Below are positions 10,925 to 23,743 of a stretch of DNA of 64,000 bases, piece by piece. The stretch is from the NCBI GenBank assembly GCA_963970005.1, contig CAXAMN010004080.1:233532-297531 (forward strand), given 5' to 3'. The stretch comes from Durusdinium trenchii (lineage: Eukaryota; Sar; Dinophyceae; Suessiales; Symbiodiniaceae). The notes below the pieces were generated by a model that saw only the letters and a list, made by a program, of their open reading frames with translations, was not told the origin of the DNA and did no database searches. Made by a program: the position numbers and the translations under genes. Position 1 is the stretch's first letter. Each line of letters begins with the position of its first letter.

Positions 10925-11639
10925 ACACTCTCACTCGTTGAGCCACATCTAAAAAAGGCAGGGCATCCTTCACTCAGGACTCTGACCTTTCCAAAAGCAC
11001 TCCCCTCCCTCTAGCTGATCCCTTGTTTGAAACCTTGTTCCAACCTTCTGTGTGCTACAACTGCCAGATTTGGTTTCGCCTATCCCAGACTGACACAAGG
11101 TCGGTGACAAAGGTGTCGAGGTTCTGTTCCAGTTGAATGTGAGTTGAACGCTGCAGCTACTGCAATCAAACTTGCCGTGAGTAAATGGGCACATATACCC
11201 ATTGAAGCTTTCAGCGGAGACCCACCGGAGTTGTCTCAATTGTGGTGTCTGGTTTTGGGACTGGATGCAGTCCACACAATGACATTCTGAAAGCAAAATA
11301 AATATGAGCAAGTAGAATGGCACGGTGTGTGATTCTCACCGTATTTGTCATTGAGCAAAATGCGTGTCGATGCCATATATAGGCGGCATGGAAACTTTTT
11401 TTGATAGGACATCTGGAGTGCTGCTTGGGCTGCCAGTCTTTGTGGTTCATTCATGACCGGCTCGTTATTAGGCCATGTTTTAATCACAGCTTCGCATGAA
11501 GTCCTTGTAAAATCTGGCTGGTGTGGCTTCGTTTCAGAAGAACATTATGTGTCAAAACCACTCTCAAACCTGCCCTAACTCCTTCGCGGCAAAACCTCCG
11601 CACGACCGGTATTGCTATCGAAGTGGTTTCGTCGTTTTA

Positions 11640-11850
11640 CATCACCAATTCCACGGCCATGACACACCTCTTTACACTCCTTACTTGGCAAACAAACGAA
11701 CGAGAGAGCAACGGGGGAATCACAGCCTGACGGCCAGGCAGACGATTGGTTCCACTTTTGGCATAGCGAGCTCCAGGGCACGTCAACTTTGGAAGCACGC
11801 CCCTAAACGCTTGAGCATCGACCTTGTTGGCTTGCGTGAGTCTTAAAAGC
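11640..11850 (-). CDS. Possible exon, unknown
   Basis: The minus-strand frame reads KLLRLTQANKVDAQAFRGVL and continues through GARYAKSGTNRLPGRQAV before a stop. The composition is protein-like and the strand matches the neighbours. There is no family assignment. Confidence 0.25.
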
Positions 11851-12182
11851 TTGCCCACCCAAGGTTGCAGTCATGAATTTGGTCACTAGAACCTTCTAGA
11901 ATGTTATAGAATGTCCACTTTTCACTTGAAGAAATTCCTGCGAACCTTGGACAAACAGGTGGAAGTGTTCACAGCACCCCACTCTTGAGGGAACCGGGAT
12001 CCGCTTGGATCCACCCGGATCCGCTCGGTGTTCACGGTCCGCGTAACTCGATGGGAGGATTGGCCAACCTTCGGTATCTCCCAATCTCACGGTCCAGCTC
12101 TAAGAGATCACGAGGCTTGGCCACCTCCTGCGAGACATTCTAAGCTAGGCACTTGCATGTATAATCATGTCTATAATTGTCT

Positions 12183-12330
12183 ATTTAATTCTATCTATCT
12201 ATCTATCTACTATCTAATTCTATCTATCTAATTCTATCTATCTATCTAATTCTATCTATCTATCTAATTCTATCTATCTATCTATCTATCTATCTAATTC
12301 TATCTATCTATCTATCTATCTATCTATACG
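12183..12330. repeat. TATC microsatellite
   Basis: Runs of TATC/CTAT are interrupted at intervals by TAATTC, giving a compound microsatellite of about 150 bp. Confidence 0.95.
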
Positions 12331-12439
12331 TATATGCACGACCATATACATCTATATACATGCATGATGCATGTGCTTGGGTTTTGCGCTGTCAATCTGA
12401 TATCATGCGACCTCCTTCCATCAACAGCAACACTAATCA

Positions 12440-13500
12440 GAAACTCAATAGAAATTCTTCAGGTTTTTTGGGACAACTTCTCAACGCACAGGCATTTGCT
12501 TTGCCGAAATGGGTGGAATAACTGGTGGAACCACACGCAAACCCGGCCTTCACCACCGCAAAGTTGCTCATGCGCTTGATCGCAAGTCGCTCCTGAAACA
12601 TCACAGTGAACAAGTACGAACAAGCAAGCAATCTAAACATGTGTGTTATTGTGTGTTGCAAACCTGCTCATTGACCCTTTCAGCAGTGCTCGCATGTCTC
12701 AAATTTGCTCCAGGTCGCCGCAGCCATCTCTTGAAGGGAGTGCTGCTTGATGAGTTCCTCCTCCTCATCTTTTCGACTGTGAGCCTGAGCAAGCTGGTTC
12801 AAGCTTGTGATGGGGAAATCATGGGAAATCTGCCCCCTAAACCATTTCTTCTTCCTGTCGGCGATGCGGTTAGTTGGATGGATAACACACGAGATTCGTG
12901 ATTCTGTTCTGTTATTCCCACATGCTGAATGCCCTCTTTGACAGCTGGAGTTGCTGAAGGGTGATACCACACTACAAGAAAGATCAAAAGAGTAAACATA
13001 CATTGACTTGATCTTGCAGCTTAGCTAATTTCGCAAGAAGTTGACCTCAGGCGGAATTCCAATCTCCACTCTAGGATGCTACCCTAGGGTCATAAGAACA
13101 CAACGAACCTGCCCAAGCAGCAACCTACGTGGCTGACGAGGCACTGAAGCTGCCTGCTGCGCTGCCCAGGCAAAAAGCTCAGGGCGCGAGAAGGGTGTGC
13201 CAGATCTGGAGGTTGTTGGATCATCCAAGATGAGCTGCAGCCTTTGTGAATTGAGAACGAATGCAACTCCATGTCTTTTCCAGCTTCAAGTGCTGCAAAG
13301 GAATGTGTGAAGCAATCCTGTGAATAAGTCCCCAGCGTGTGTGAATGGCAAATGCACACCCTGCGGCTGGTGTCTTGTTTCGTCCTTCACAGGCCGAAAT
13401 TGATGACTTCCTCTCGACCGTTCTTCTGCATGGTCCTCTGCACTTTCCCAGGCAAAGCCTTGGGAGCAATCCGAACTTTCTGCGGCATTGTGTCAATTTC
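12440..13500 (-). CDS. Multi-exon gene of unknown function, partial
   Basis: Minus-strand exons in order: about 13490-13390 (MPQKVRIAPKALPGKVQRTM then QKNGREEVINFGL, ending at a GTGAAGG donor), 13330-13110 (AALEAGKDMELHSFSIHKGC), 12830-12680 (SLNQLAQAHSRKDEEEELIK then QHSLQEMAAATWSKFETCEH) and 12600-12450 (ERLAIKRMSNFAVVKAGFAC). The first block starts with an ATG and is strongly basic. The third is a charged helix. I do not recognise the family and cannot prove that all four belong together. Confidence 0.35.
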
Positions 13501-13509
13501 ATTGTTCAA

Positions 13510-14140
13510 ATGATTCAAACGTGAGCACTTTCCCCCTCACCTGGGACCCTCTTGAACCTTCTCGAAGCCTGTCGATCCACCAATCCACTAGCGATACAAC
13601 CAAGAAACTTTGGATGGGGATGCTGCAGGGCTTTTGCTTGGAGAGGTGGGTGACCTACAAGGCAGGTCACATGCAATGCGCCAAAGCGTCCACCGTCCCT
13701 GCCCGGCCCTCCTGGTTGATGGGGTGCAGACTTTTTCAGCAATCCTGAGCCAGGAAATGCTAATTTAATAAGCATTTACCAATGACTTGACTTAATTATG
13801 TGCATGACATGTGGAATCACAGCTCTTTGATTTATGCTCTTGGCAATGCCCTTCCCTGCATGTTGAACCCGGTCGATTCGCACATCAACCTGTCTCCCAA
13901 ACATCCCCAAACTAGGCAAAATCAATCAATCAAGCTTCGATCTGCTTGTGGGTGATGTCTTCAGCGACATCTTCGGAGACATAGGTGTGAGACCTCCACA
14001 CGCCATCGTCAAAGCAGCCTCTATCCTTCACACCTAAACCGAACAGGTTGATTGTTCCATATTAACTCAGCGAGACTCTCCTGCTGTGGCCCCATCTGCA
14101 TATGTAATCACACACGCGCACAGCCAGCGCGCGCGCATGT
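13510..14140. other. No gene recognised
   Basis: There is no convincing exon here. The candidate frames are short, with no splice context or family signature. Confidence 0.4.
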
Positions 14141-14162
14141 GTGCCATCCTTGCACAGGTTGT

Positions 14163-14441
14163 TCATGATAGGCAGCAGTGAATTCGTAGATCGCTGGGTC
14201 CACCTGGCCTTTCCTTGAACATAGTTACACAAGGAACGACAATGCAGGAAAATGATAGACAATGGCATGTTCGATAGCCAAGATTCCCTTGAATCGTCAT
14301 AAGCTCCATCATATCCCAGCCCAGCAGCGTGTCAGCCTTTGCTTTCAACTTGATTGAACCTCCATTACCTTTCGCTATCTGAGCCCATGGCATCTTGGAT
14401 GGCAACAATGCTCGAAATTCGCCCAGCCAGAACCTGAACAA
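14163..14441 (-). CDS. Possible exon, unknown
   Basis: The minus-strand frame reads FRALLPSKMPWAQIAKGNGG and then SIKLKAKADTLLGWDMMELM, which looks like soluble protein. It lies just downstream of the last visible RCC1 repeat on the same strand and could be a 3' exon of that gene or the start of the next. Confidence 0.3.
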   Translation of the reverse strand: MFRFWLGEFRALLPSKMPWAQIAKGNGGSIKLKAKADTLLGWDMMELMTIQGNLGYRTCHCLSFSCIVVPCVTMFKERPGGPSDLRIHCCLS

Positions 14442-14739
14442 AGACCATGCAAAAGTCCTTTGCTGCTTCTTCGGCGACTGTTGAGCTCCACAGCTTTACG
14501 CACCTTGCTGACTTTCAAGCCCAGCAAAGCCCCTGCCACGACGAGTGGTTGTGCAACCTTGCGCCGCTGAAATCTTTCAGTGCCTCAACGAGTAATAACA
14601 GCAATAACTTTCAAAAGTACAAATGGTTATGTGATGTTATGTGCAAACGTTGCAGTGTCAACCGACTTTGGATCGGTCACATCTCAGCCCGAAGCTGGTG
14701 CAGGCCTCCAACCTGGTGCTGGGCGACAGGGATCCAAGT

Positions 14740-17700
14740 GTTAGGCTATTGGCACCACTCCAACCAAGGCGCTGCCCCCAAGTAAAGACCCGGCCATGAG
14801 CCGTAAGGGCGACGGCGTGATCGGAACCTGGGGGCTGAACGCAGCGAGCTGACGCGGGCGGAACGGCACAGACAGAACGTTTCCAGGAGACCGCGCCCAC
14901 GCTGATGCTGGTGACATGGGCGGCAAGACGTGAAAAGGTGGGCACAGGTGATGGTGGTGCACCACCGGATCGTGCAAGCAAAAGATCCTTGCGACAAAGA
15001 CATGTCACCGGGTGCTTGGCGGCTCTTAAAAAACATGACATGTATGCACGAAAATGGTGAGTACGACCTAACCCCGGACGGACGGCAAAACGCACTGCCT
15101 GGTTTGCTCCCCAGCTGTGCACAGCCCCGCGACCAGTCACCGCAAAGTTCACCCGACCACAGGCAATTGATGCAAACCTCAATCGTGCAATTTCTTTACA
15201 TTTGTTCACGCGTGCAACCACGCTAGCTCTTTTTGATGCAATTGCCACGTTAGCGTTTGCACATCGTCTAGATAAGGCTTCATGTTTCATAGGAATGCCG
15301 CATGCCCTTTCTTTTCCACACACTCTATCTGATCTCTCTCTCTCTCTTACTCTTGCAACTCGCAAGCTTGTTCCGTCTTGCAGAACACGTGCAAGTGGCA
15401 GCAAGTCTCATGCAACCACGGGCACATGTTCTCTGACCGCGCAGCACCTTACGAGTCACGAGAAGTCCAGCACGAGAGATCACCAGCCAACAAATCGACT
15501 CCAATTGAGCCCCTAGTAGCGTTCTTGCTCCTAGTAGCAATGCCCTTTGCTCCTAGTAGCGCCCTTGCTCCTAGTAGTAAGGCCAGGAGCCCCTAGTAGC
15601 TTCTTGTTCCAATTGCAAGCACACAGAAATCATATTTGTGCCTGCACCCCAAGCTGGAGCCAATATCGCAAGGGGCTGCCCACCCTTGTAGAGCAAAACG
15701 GTGTCCGTTTGTGCGGAAGAAGGTGGGACACCTGTGAAAGCCAAACTGTGTCCTCTTTCATCATGTTTCACTGACTTCTCGGCAAGGTTTCAGTTCCATG
15801 CAAGCAAGGCTCCCTCCCCAAGAAGGGTCACATTGCAAGCCAACGTCGGCGCTAGCCTCGGATGAGTTCCACCAAGACCTGACCCTGCACCTTCCATTCC
15901 ATCCCAAAGCTCTCCAAAGCTCTGATAACACAGGAAATATGAACTCTGCAATGCTGCATCCACTACAACTATATACTTGAAAGCCCAGGCCCTGGTCCGC
16001 ATAGTCAGAAACAAGTGACTTGTCTACTACGATCGAATTGAGGCTATGATCTCTGGAAGGCCGGGCCCGAGAAATTAGTGAAATGAAGGCACAGGCTGGT
16101 ATGGCCGGTTGTCCCAAATTGCATCATTCTCTCAAAAGCCTGAATGTCCATCGTAACATTCTCATGGAATATAATGCTGTAAGTCCTCTTTCATGGACCA
16201 GTGATGACCAGTGGCACATCACCAGGAAGCTCCTTCAGGTCCAAGTCCTCCAGGAGCTGCGCATCTAAACCTCGGCGAGTCCAGGAGCCACGCCCATTGG
16301 ATTGGTCTGCCGAGTTCAATCCAAATCTGCTCTTTTTTGGCCCAACACAACCATCGTCCACATGGAATTTCCACAGTCTTCATGGTTCCTCTTGCGTTGT
16401 TTTCCAATGTTTTCCATCTTGAAGTTGCCTCTGTAGATCATCTCCCACTCGACTCGGACGTTCGCGTGGGGTCCCGTGTGCTGCTGGGTTGCGTGGACGA
16501 GGCTTGGCATCCTGTGAAGGCCTCGGCTGAAGGGCAACGGCCCAATGCAGCCGAATGGTACGCTCCGGGATCCAGGAAGGTGTCTAGCAAGAAACAGCTT
16601 CGCCATAAAAAGTAGGCATCATGACCCACCAAGCATGTTTCCCATGTTTGTCGACCTCATTACAAGAAACGTTTGATGGAGCAGTGTCCAACGCGCCAAC
16701 TGTTGTTGCGGAGCCCAGTGCTAACTTGCAAGCTGTTTAGTAAAGCAGCTCGCTGGAAGCTGAGGGGGAACTGTCTGCCGTTTTGGGCTTGATGAGCTGA
16801 AAGAACAAGAATGGACCTTGGCTGGTGATGTCAGGTACCGCAACTGGGCGCAAAGAGGCCAAGGAAACTGTCACTCGTCAAAGCACCACGAGTAGCTTAA
16901 GGCTTAGCCCTTTGCAAGCTGTCAGCACCTTCCGCCTCAGGGAGCGAGGCACCGCTACGTGATGGATGCTTAAACAGCCCATTGCCCTCCAAAAAATAAC
17001 TGAGCATACTGAGCCTCCACACCCTCCAGATGTGGCACGAAGCGTGCCTCTTGATGGTGGGGCGCGCGGGGCAGTCTGTGGCATGAGGCCTCGAGTCTAA
17101 GGGCAAAAGACCACGACCGTCGGACCGACGTCTTCATCAAATTCGTAGTCAGAACCACTCAGGCTGCATCATGACAGGCCGAGGTCACTGGAAGCTCCCC
17201 AAGCCCAAAGCTGGGCCTGCGACAGGTCAAGTTGTCACCCGAAGCTTTCTGCACACTATGCATATGTGGATGGGGTTTTGGAATTGACTCACATCGAGTG
17301 TGCAGTTTTAGTTCTTGCGAGCGCGCAATACAAAGCAGTGGCATTATTGCAGTCTAGCTACCAAAAAAGGTATGCTGCATCAGTCAGTCAGTCAGTCAGT
17401 CAGTCAGTAAACATAATCATCACACACACATAAAATTATATATATATACATATTATTTTGTATTTATATATATATATCGATATATCACATCCATGAGTCA
17501 GACTGAAGACGTCTGAACACCAACAAGAACCACAGTCAGCCCAGGCCTCCGTATCCAGTGCCAAGCTGCACATGGGTCCGGCACACAGGGTTTTCAATCG
17601 TGGCAAAACAGCACCCGAAGTGCACGCAAACGCCAAGGAATCACCTGCGTTCGCTGCGAAGCATTCTTGAAAAGCAGAAACAATCTGAAAAAACATCCTT

Positions 17701-19015
17701 CGAACTTCACAAGCACAGCCAGTGATGCCGCCTTTCTGCGGTTCCAATAGGCCGGCCGTGCGCATCTCTTCCATACTGGCCTGGTATTTTTGATACTTGC
17801 AACTGGTGATGAGCGTTCTGCGTTTCTTCATGCTGATCCATCCACGGCACCGAGTAATGTGCGGCCCAATGCTGCAGGCACGTGGCTTGAGCCACGACCT
17901 GCTCAGCCAGCATGTTTTGGTCTATACTGTGCAAATCTGTGCAGTACAAAGATGAGATACGTATCTACAATAGGATTCATGAAATGGGAAGCTGCCAGCC
18001 TGCTGTGGTGACATTGGCCGAGGCCAACCCACACCGCATTGGCCGCAGTCGTTTAAACCTCAAGGTCTTTGTTGTGAATGGGTGCGCTACTTTCTCACTT
18101 CTAAAGGTGCCGGCCCCAGGCGAAGCACAGGCCACCCTCCGCAAGGAGCAAAGCGTGGTGCAAGCCACAGGACACTTCGAGCACCTCAACAGCGACTTCA
18201 CTTAGAGCCCTGGGCACAGCACCCGTGCCAACGCACCTTCGGGGTCTGTGACAAGACTCGCTGATGCTGGAGGACCTGAATCGAACCCAACATCGCCAAC
18301 ATTGTGAATGAATTGTGAATCTGATTCAACTTTTCTTCACCTGTGGGTCCGAAACCAACTTTCCGTTAAACTAACTCCAAGGTGCAAAAGGGCCCGAGAG
18401 GGTCAACGGCTCTGGCGAGCCGATGAAGTCACAGTCTCCATGACTGGGCCTGGCAGGTGACACAGGTTTGCGGCCTCACGGCCTCTGACTCGCTCAGCAC
18501 CGCACAAGCAGTATGCAGTGCCGCTCTGTCCGACGACAACTGCAAAGGAATCAGCGGCATCCTGGGGGCAACCCTTCCATGTTGGAGAAATGACACATCA
18601 CATGTCTGATGTGAGATGTTGGGCACACGGCCACATCCACAATGCTCTCTGGCACCTGCCAAGGTTGGATCGCAAGAATGCCCTAATCTAGGGTGAGGCG
18701 TACCATATTTGGAATGACAAAGAAGGACCACGGACCACATACACAAGTATATAAATCTTGATCTCCGCAACATCAGCTCCAAACTAGTTACTAGTTAGTG
18801 TAACTCGTCTCTTGCTTTCCTACTTTGTTGGGGAAAGGGTTCTTTCTGCACCTCTGCCATGCTGGCAAGCCAACCGCGAGGAGGCTTTGGTCGTGCCGTC
18901 ATGATCTGCGCCTGCCCAGCCGGCGAGTCCGAGCTGGTGGCTTTGGGTTTCGTCTCAGGTCATGACATGGATGGGCCGCAAGCCACACTGGCCACCAAAG
19001 CTGGAGCCTGTCGCA
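14740..19015 (-). CDS. RCC1-repeat (beta-propeller) protein, multi-exon
   Basis: RCC1 repeats (pattern: V..ACG..H..AL...G.V..WG.N..GQLG) appear on the minus strand across many small exons: about 19011-18967 (APALVASVACGPSMS), 18656-18610 (ESIVDVAVCPTSHI), 18195-18115 (VLEVSCGLHHALLLAEGGLC then FAWG), 18059-18016 (LNDCGQCGVGWP), 17612-17548 (LKTLCAGPMCSLALDTE), 17222-17180 (AQLWAWGASSDLGL), 17075-17008 (ARFVPHLEGVEA), 16370-16195 (weak, FGLNSADQSNGRGS), 15173-15085 (IACGRVNFAVTGRGAVHSWG) and 14832-14750 (SDHAVALTAHGRVFTWGQ). Adjacent exons complete one another's repeats. Several joins suggest GC donors (GCACCT, GCAGTG). RCC1-like propellers act in Ran exchange, chromatin or ubiquitin pathways; which applies cannot be told. 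The ends of the gene are not defined. Confidence 0.65.
15507..15610. repeat. CTAGTAG-family repeat, type A
   Basis: Five cores, starting GAGCCCCTAGTAGCGTTCTT and ending GAGCCCCTAGTAGCTTCTTG. The array lies within the RCC1 gene span, between recognised exons, so it is probably intronic. Confidence 0.9.
17380..17480. repeat. CAGT and TA microsatellites (intronic)
   Basis: (CAGT)n at 17380-17408 is followed by a TA-rich run at about 17437-17480. Both fall between RCC1 exons, so they are probably intronic. Confidence 0.85.
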
Positions 19016-19029
19016 ATGTGGGATTGCGC

Positions 19030-20040
19030 AGCTAGCCATCCGTAAGTAGCCCAATACTTTGGCATTGTTTTCAGAAAGTTGTGTGACCGTGAACATCCCT
19101 CCAAAACACAGCCACGGGAATGCAGTCTCTATGCAGTGTGTTCTTTGATGAGGACGGGTGTAACTGGCTTGCACCTTTTGGCGGCAGGGTCCCAGCTCCC
19201 AAACTCTCTTTTTGCAAAGGGGCTAGCTAGTGTTCTTGGTCTGCATTTCCTTCGCAAAAGTCGTTGCTGGTGCTCCTTCTTTGACAGAAGGTCCTATGAA
19301 TTTTGGCTTGGCCCCAAGCTTAGGTAGCTTGAAACATTCAAACAATCTCACACTGGTGTTATGAGAGCTTGGACCCTGACCAGTTGGATACAGTCTGTTG
19401 CTGCCTATTCCAGCTTTTCACAGCTGTGACTCTAAAGGCCTCAGTGTTCTGGTGACACACACACACACACACTGACTGACAAACTGACAGGATGCGGCGC
19501 ATGCTGCGAGGGCACCTTGGATCTCCTAGCGCTGCATCTCGATGAGGAGATGCCGCTCGGCACCCAAACGAGCTGCGAGCCGCGGAAGCAGCTGCTGCAG
19601 CCTGGCCTGATGTGGCGATTACTTGAAAGCAGCTATCCCCCGTCTATGGAGTTGTGAACTTCGCGAAATCTTGTGCAATGTCCCTGAGTCTTGCTGGTAT
19701 CAACGGGCATCACCGAGCGAAACGCCTGACGTGCCCGCCAACTCCGTTGGAGCTGCAAGGCGGCCATGTTGCAGATCTGCGAGGCAAAAAGGACTCGCCA
19801 TATTTCGCGGGTCTCATTGGGCCCCCAGGTCGACCAATTCTTAAAACTATTCTGGAATGTCTGTTAAAGTCAAGAAGTTCCATGGGTGCGTTTAAAAAAG
19901 CGTGTACATGTTACACATTGTTACACTATATATGGCCAAGACATGTGGGTGCACGCATCTGACCTGTTCGTAATTACTGACAGCATGGTGAAATGCAGCA
20001 ACGCAAAACCCCGAAGAGTACAATACTGAGCCCAGTAAAA
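19030..20040. other. No gene recognised
   Basis: There is a CA run near 19456-19472 and no convincing exon. Plus-strand frames around 19620-19960 are open but show no family signature. Confidence 0.4.
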
Positions 20041-20044
20041 CAAT

Positions 20045-23000
20045 TTAACATCCCCACAAGTGACACAAACCAATTGTATTTGCAAAACATGTCAGCAAAG
20101 CAAATCTGAGGCCCACCTGTTGCCTCTCGTCTTCGATCTCCTTGGGCAAACGCACGTGTCCCAAACAGGCGTTCCCTCCATTCACGTGGTCCAGATGCAG
20201 TCTGGCAGCAATCCGGACACGCTTTGTGTGTGCACGCACTCGTTGCATCAGCTCGACCTGGCTTTCAAGGCTCACGGACCAAGTGCCATGTTCAACTTCA
20301 ACCAAATCCTGTTCCTGAAGCATGTCCATGTAGAAATAGAATAATGCAAGAAAGATCAATCCATGCACGATGTACGACAGTTCAATAATACTATAAATCC
20401 CAGCTCATTGCTTTCTACAGGCATTGCACTTTTTAGAAATGCCTCACAAAGGACATGATTCAAAAGAGTTTACACAGACTAAACTCAGGGTAGTTGCATT
20501 GCTCAACGCGAATCACATAACATGATTGGCTGGAATGGTCAGCCTCCCTGCCGAGCCTCTTCCCTGTCATCCCTGCAACAAAGCTAATGATAGGCGTTCA
20601 GTCCAAACAGTTCTATATAATTACTCTGTGCAGTTACACTCACCAACCAGAATTGAGGCGAGGTGCAGCATCTTGCGACGGATGTCATCGGTGATGCGGC
20701 GTCCAGTTCTTCTGGAGTACGCCTCGCAGTCAAGAATTTGTCCCGGCGTATCACGACAATCACACGATTTTCTTGGCGTGTCCAACTTTCAGGCCTCCCA
20801 ATCAAAAACCCGGCCAGTCCGCAAGTAAATGCCCTTGACATATCGCGACAGGACCTGTCCAAAGCAAGAAAGGCCGGCATCAATGCTTGCCGTGCACCAG
20901 TTTGGAGGCAACAGCAGGCCTCCATGGCAGCTTGCTTCCTTGCTTCCTCAACCTTCCGAAGCACTGCTGGAAAAAAGCAAAGTGACAAGAATTCAAGAAT
21001 TCAGAATCAGGCGTCTGCCTTGTGCCTGAAAAACATGCGGATTTTGAGCGTGCGCAGGGAAGCGCAAAGCAACAGCCTGCCATTGCTCAAAGGCACCATT
21101 CGGTCAAGACCAAGGGACGATCTACATGTGGACTTGTTCCACGCCCCTCTAAACCTTTATGATCTCTCCCATGCTAATTATGCTGGAAGAACAGTGCCAA
21201 GCGATAGAAGCTGCATCACACTCCGTGATGCTGCGCCTGTTGTCTGATCTGTTCGACTCTGCTCGTCGCACTTGCAGCATCTCTCGCGCGTTGTAGCACT
21301 GCAGGAAGCCCCTCAAGGGACAAAAGCATAACAAATCATGCTTCACAACAGCATGCCCTGCAAAATGCAACTAATTCCAACATTCGGAAAGGAGCGGGAA
21401 GAAACGTCCGACCACCGAAAACCCATGGCCTCAAGCAGTCACAGGCTTTCTGAGCAGACCTCTCCAACCTGAAGGGCTTGGCGTGATATTTCCAAAAATA
21501 CCTTGCAACTAGCATCCCCATGACCATCGCAACCAGCCTTCTCCTTCGCATTTCCTGTCGCCCCTTTACACCACGCCACATCGAAGCGATCTTCAAGCTT
21601 GCGCGGTTGTAGAGCCTGATATGCCGATGCATTGGAGACAAGGATGTGGCAACATGATACAGTGACACATGGCATGGCAATCTCGACATGTTATCCAAAA
21701 CCATAGCCAGTATCCAAATAAACGAAGAATCACGCGGCAAACCTGAAACACCTTACAAACCTATCACCCAAGCCAAGCCACAAATCGGGTGCAAACTGGG
21801 ACCTTTCCCTGGGCACGCGAGAGCAGGGAAAGGAGACACCAAGAGCGTCAAAGAGCTTCTGTGTCATTCTTGGAAACCGTTGGGCCATCGGCAAACAAAC
21901 TACATATGTAAATGTATATGTTAGCCATGTCACTTGAAGGTCTCCAGTACAGATTGCCAAAGCTCCAGCGCATCATCAAAGACCTTCTGCTGCTGTCGCG
22001 CCACCTGTCTTGGCACACTCTTAGTTGTGCTCGCGGTGCAAAGTATACACACACACATATATATATATATATATTGTATAATAGATCATACGTGATTTTT
22101 TGCCGGTCCAAGTCCTTGGGGCTGTTGACAATGTGTTTTTTTTTTTTTTTTAAAATGAACTGATGTGAAACTCCACACATCTCCACACCAAAGACTGCCA
22201 AAGAGCTAGCTGTTGTTGTTCGGCAAAGCGACGACAAACCTGAGACAATGGCGGGCAACATGTAGATTCTGGTTGTCAACCCTGCCAAACTGATTATCAC
22301 CAGTGTCTGCACAAGAGCATGACTCCGGTTGGACAATCAACGTGGCAGGCCAGGTGGCACAGAAAATCCTCTTGATGGCCCTCTGCTTCTGCACCTGGAC
22401 GCTGCGGAATCTTGGCAAGAGCGGCTCTTGGCCAAAGGACCAAAATGACTAAACCGAAAGATCTGTACTCGGCCTCCTTAACCTGGCTGCGGTGAAAGCC
22501 TCCACGAGCTCGTGCCTTGGAAGAAAGCAGAATGGTTGTGAGCCCTTTGGAGTCAGTTGTGCCTGAATGATCGTGGCCGCATGTTCTTCTCGTTGCTTTG
22601 CCAGCTTCTTCCGCAAAAATGCTGCCTGGGATCGATGTTCGAAGGAACGCGGAACGCGGCCTGTGAGGTTCAGGCCTTGAGCGCCAGCCGCACCAAAGCC
22701 GGAGGCAGCAAGGCAAGCTTTCGCCTGGGGATCCACGGTTTTCAGCATGGAGAGTGTCCAGTATTGTTTGCCGAGTGGCTCATGCAGCTGGCACAAGAAC
22801 CTCAAGTCGAAGCATCATCAAAAGGCAAAACTTGCTTTGCATCAAGCCAGCATCTTCGAAGCTGCAAACATTATGGATACAAAATAATGCAAACCAAACA
22901 TATCCAAACATGCATGTGACAAAACCTCCCCATCTCTTCGATCTTCGCACCTCTGTGCCTCGATCTTCTTCTGCAGGCCAAGCAAGTGTCCCTGCAAGCG

Positions 23001-23075
23001 CTCCAAGCATGCTCTTCGGTTCCGCCGCTTGGCCAAAGCCACCTGAAGTTTCTCCGCTTGAAGCCCGGAGTTCTG
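20045..23075 (-). CDS. Coiled-coil protein gene, multi-exon
   Basis: Minus-strand blocks in order: about 23062-22925 (AEKLQVALAKRRNRRACLER then LQGHLLGLQKKIEAQRCEDR, coiled coil), 22737-22546 (RSQAAFLRKKLAKQREEHAA then TIIQAQLTPKG, IQ-like), 22418-22335 (VQKQRAIKRIFCATWPATLI), 22030-21939 (PRQVARQQQKVFDDALELWQ then SVLETFK), about 21640-21409 (ambiguous between two open frames), 20960-20640 (KVEEARKQAAMEACCCLQTG, then TRQENRVIVVIRRDKFLTAR) and 20310-20110 (DLVEVEHGTWSVSLESQVEL). Basic-hydrophobic segments resemble calmodulin-binding IQ motifs, but none is canonical. A cytoskeletal or flagellar role is possible but unproven, and the blocks may come from two genes. Confidence 0.45.
22043..22152. 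repeat. CA/TA microsatellite and T15-type homopolymer
   Basis: A CA-TA run at about 22049-22077 and a long T run at about 22137-22152 sit between coding blocks of the coiled-coil gene, so they are probably intronic. Confidence 0.85.
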
Positions 23076-23689
23076 CTTGTAACTATATATGCTGTAGCTG
23101 CTTTTGAGATCATGCCCAAACATGCTGTATACATGCGTAAAAACATGTAAAAACGTTGTTCTGCATAGTTGTGGGGGGCGGCCTAATTAGGTGCAACCTT
23201 GGACTAGTGCCAACTCGGCTTGTTGGTCTAGTGATGCAGCAACTCCAGGGTTGTCCTGCTCAAACTGTATTTCAGGGGACTGTGCTTCGGAACAGTTACC
23301 AACGTCAGTGGGCATTGGGTTTCTCAGGAGGCTTCACAAACAAGTTGACACCCCAAACGAAATGGTGCTCTTTTCCTTTGGTCAAGCGCACGTGCTTGGC
23401 CTGTATTTCCATCCACTTTCTGCATTGCAAAAACCAGCAGCGCTGCAAGCTTTTGACAAACAAAACCGATGCCATGCTTGGGGCCACTAGTCAGTCAAAC
23501 ATTGGAGACCCCGAGACTGAGGCTTGGTAGATCGAGGCACTGGCAATGTCCAGCGAGCTGTTTTATAACTTAAAAAAATATCCTATCACTATCAATTATG
23601 CAATTATTCTCAAGCAATCCACTTTGGGCTCGCTTGAAGCTTGAGATTGTGTTCCAAGAACTCAGCTTCTCATATTTTCTACTAGGTCC

Positions 23690-23735
23690 CTAGGTTGGAG
23701 GCCATCGCTGGGAGCAAGAAGCTACTAGGAATAAG
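23690..23735. repeat. CTAGTAG-family composite repeat
   Basis: The sequence joins a B-type piece (TAGGTTGGAGGCCATCGCTG) to an A-type piece (GGAGCAAGAAGCTACTAGGA). It lies just past the stop of the membrane-protein frame on the minus strand. Confidence 0.7.
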
Positions 23736-23743
23736 GCATTCAC

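Noticed and set aside
11996..12025. Three GGATCC sites spaced 11 bp apart as a regulatory array
   Set aside because: The repeat is too short and isolated to support any functional claim.
17912..18205. 97-codon plus-strand frame
   Set aside because: The minus strand of the same bases carries RCC1 repeat exons (VSCGLHHALLLAEGG; LNDCGQCGVG), which explain it as a shadow.
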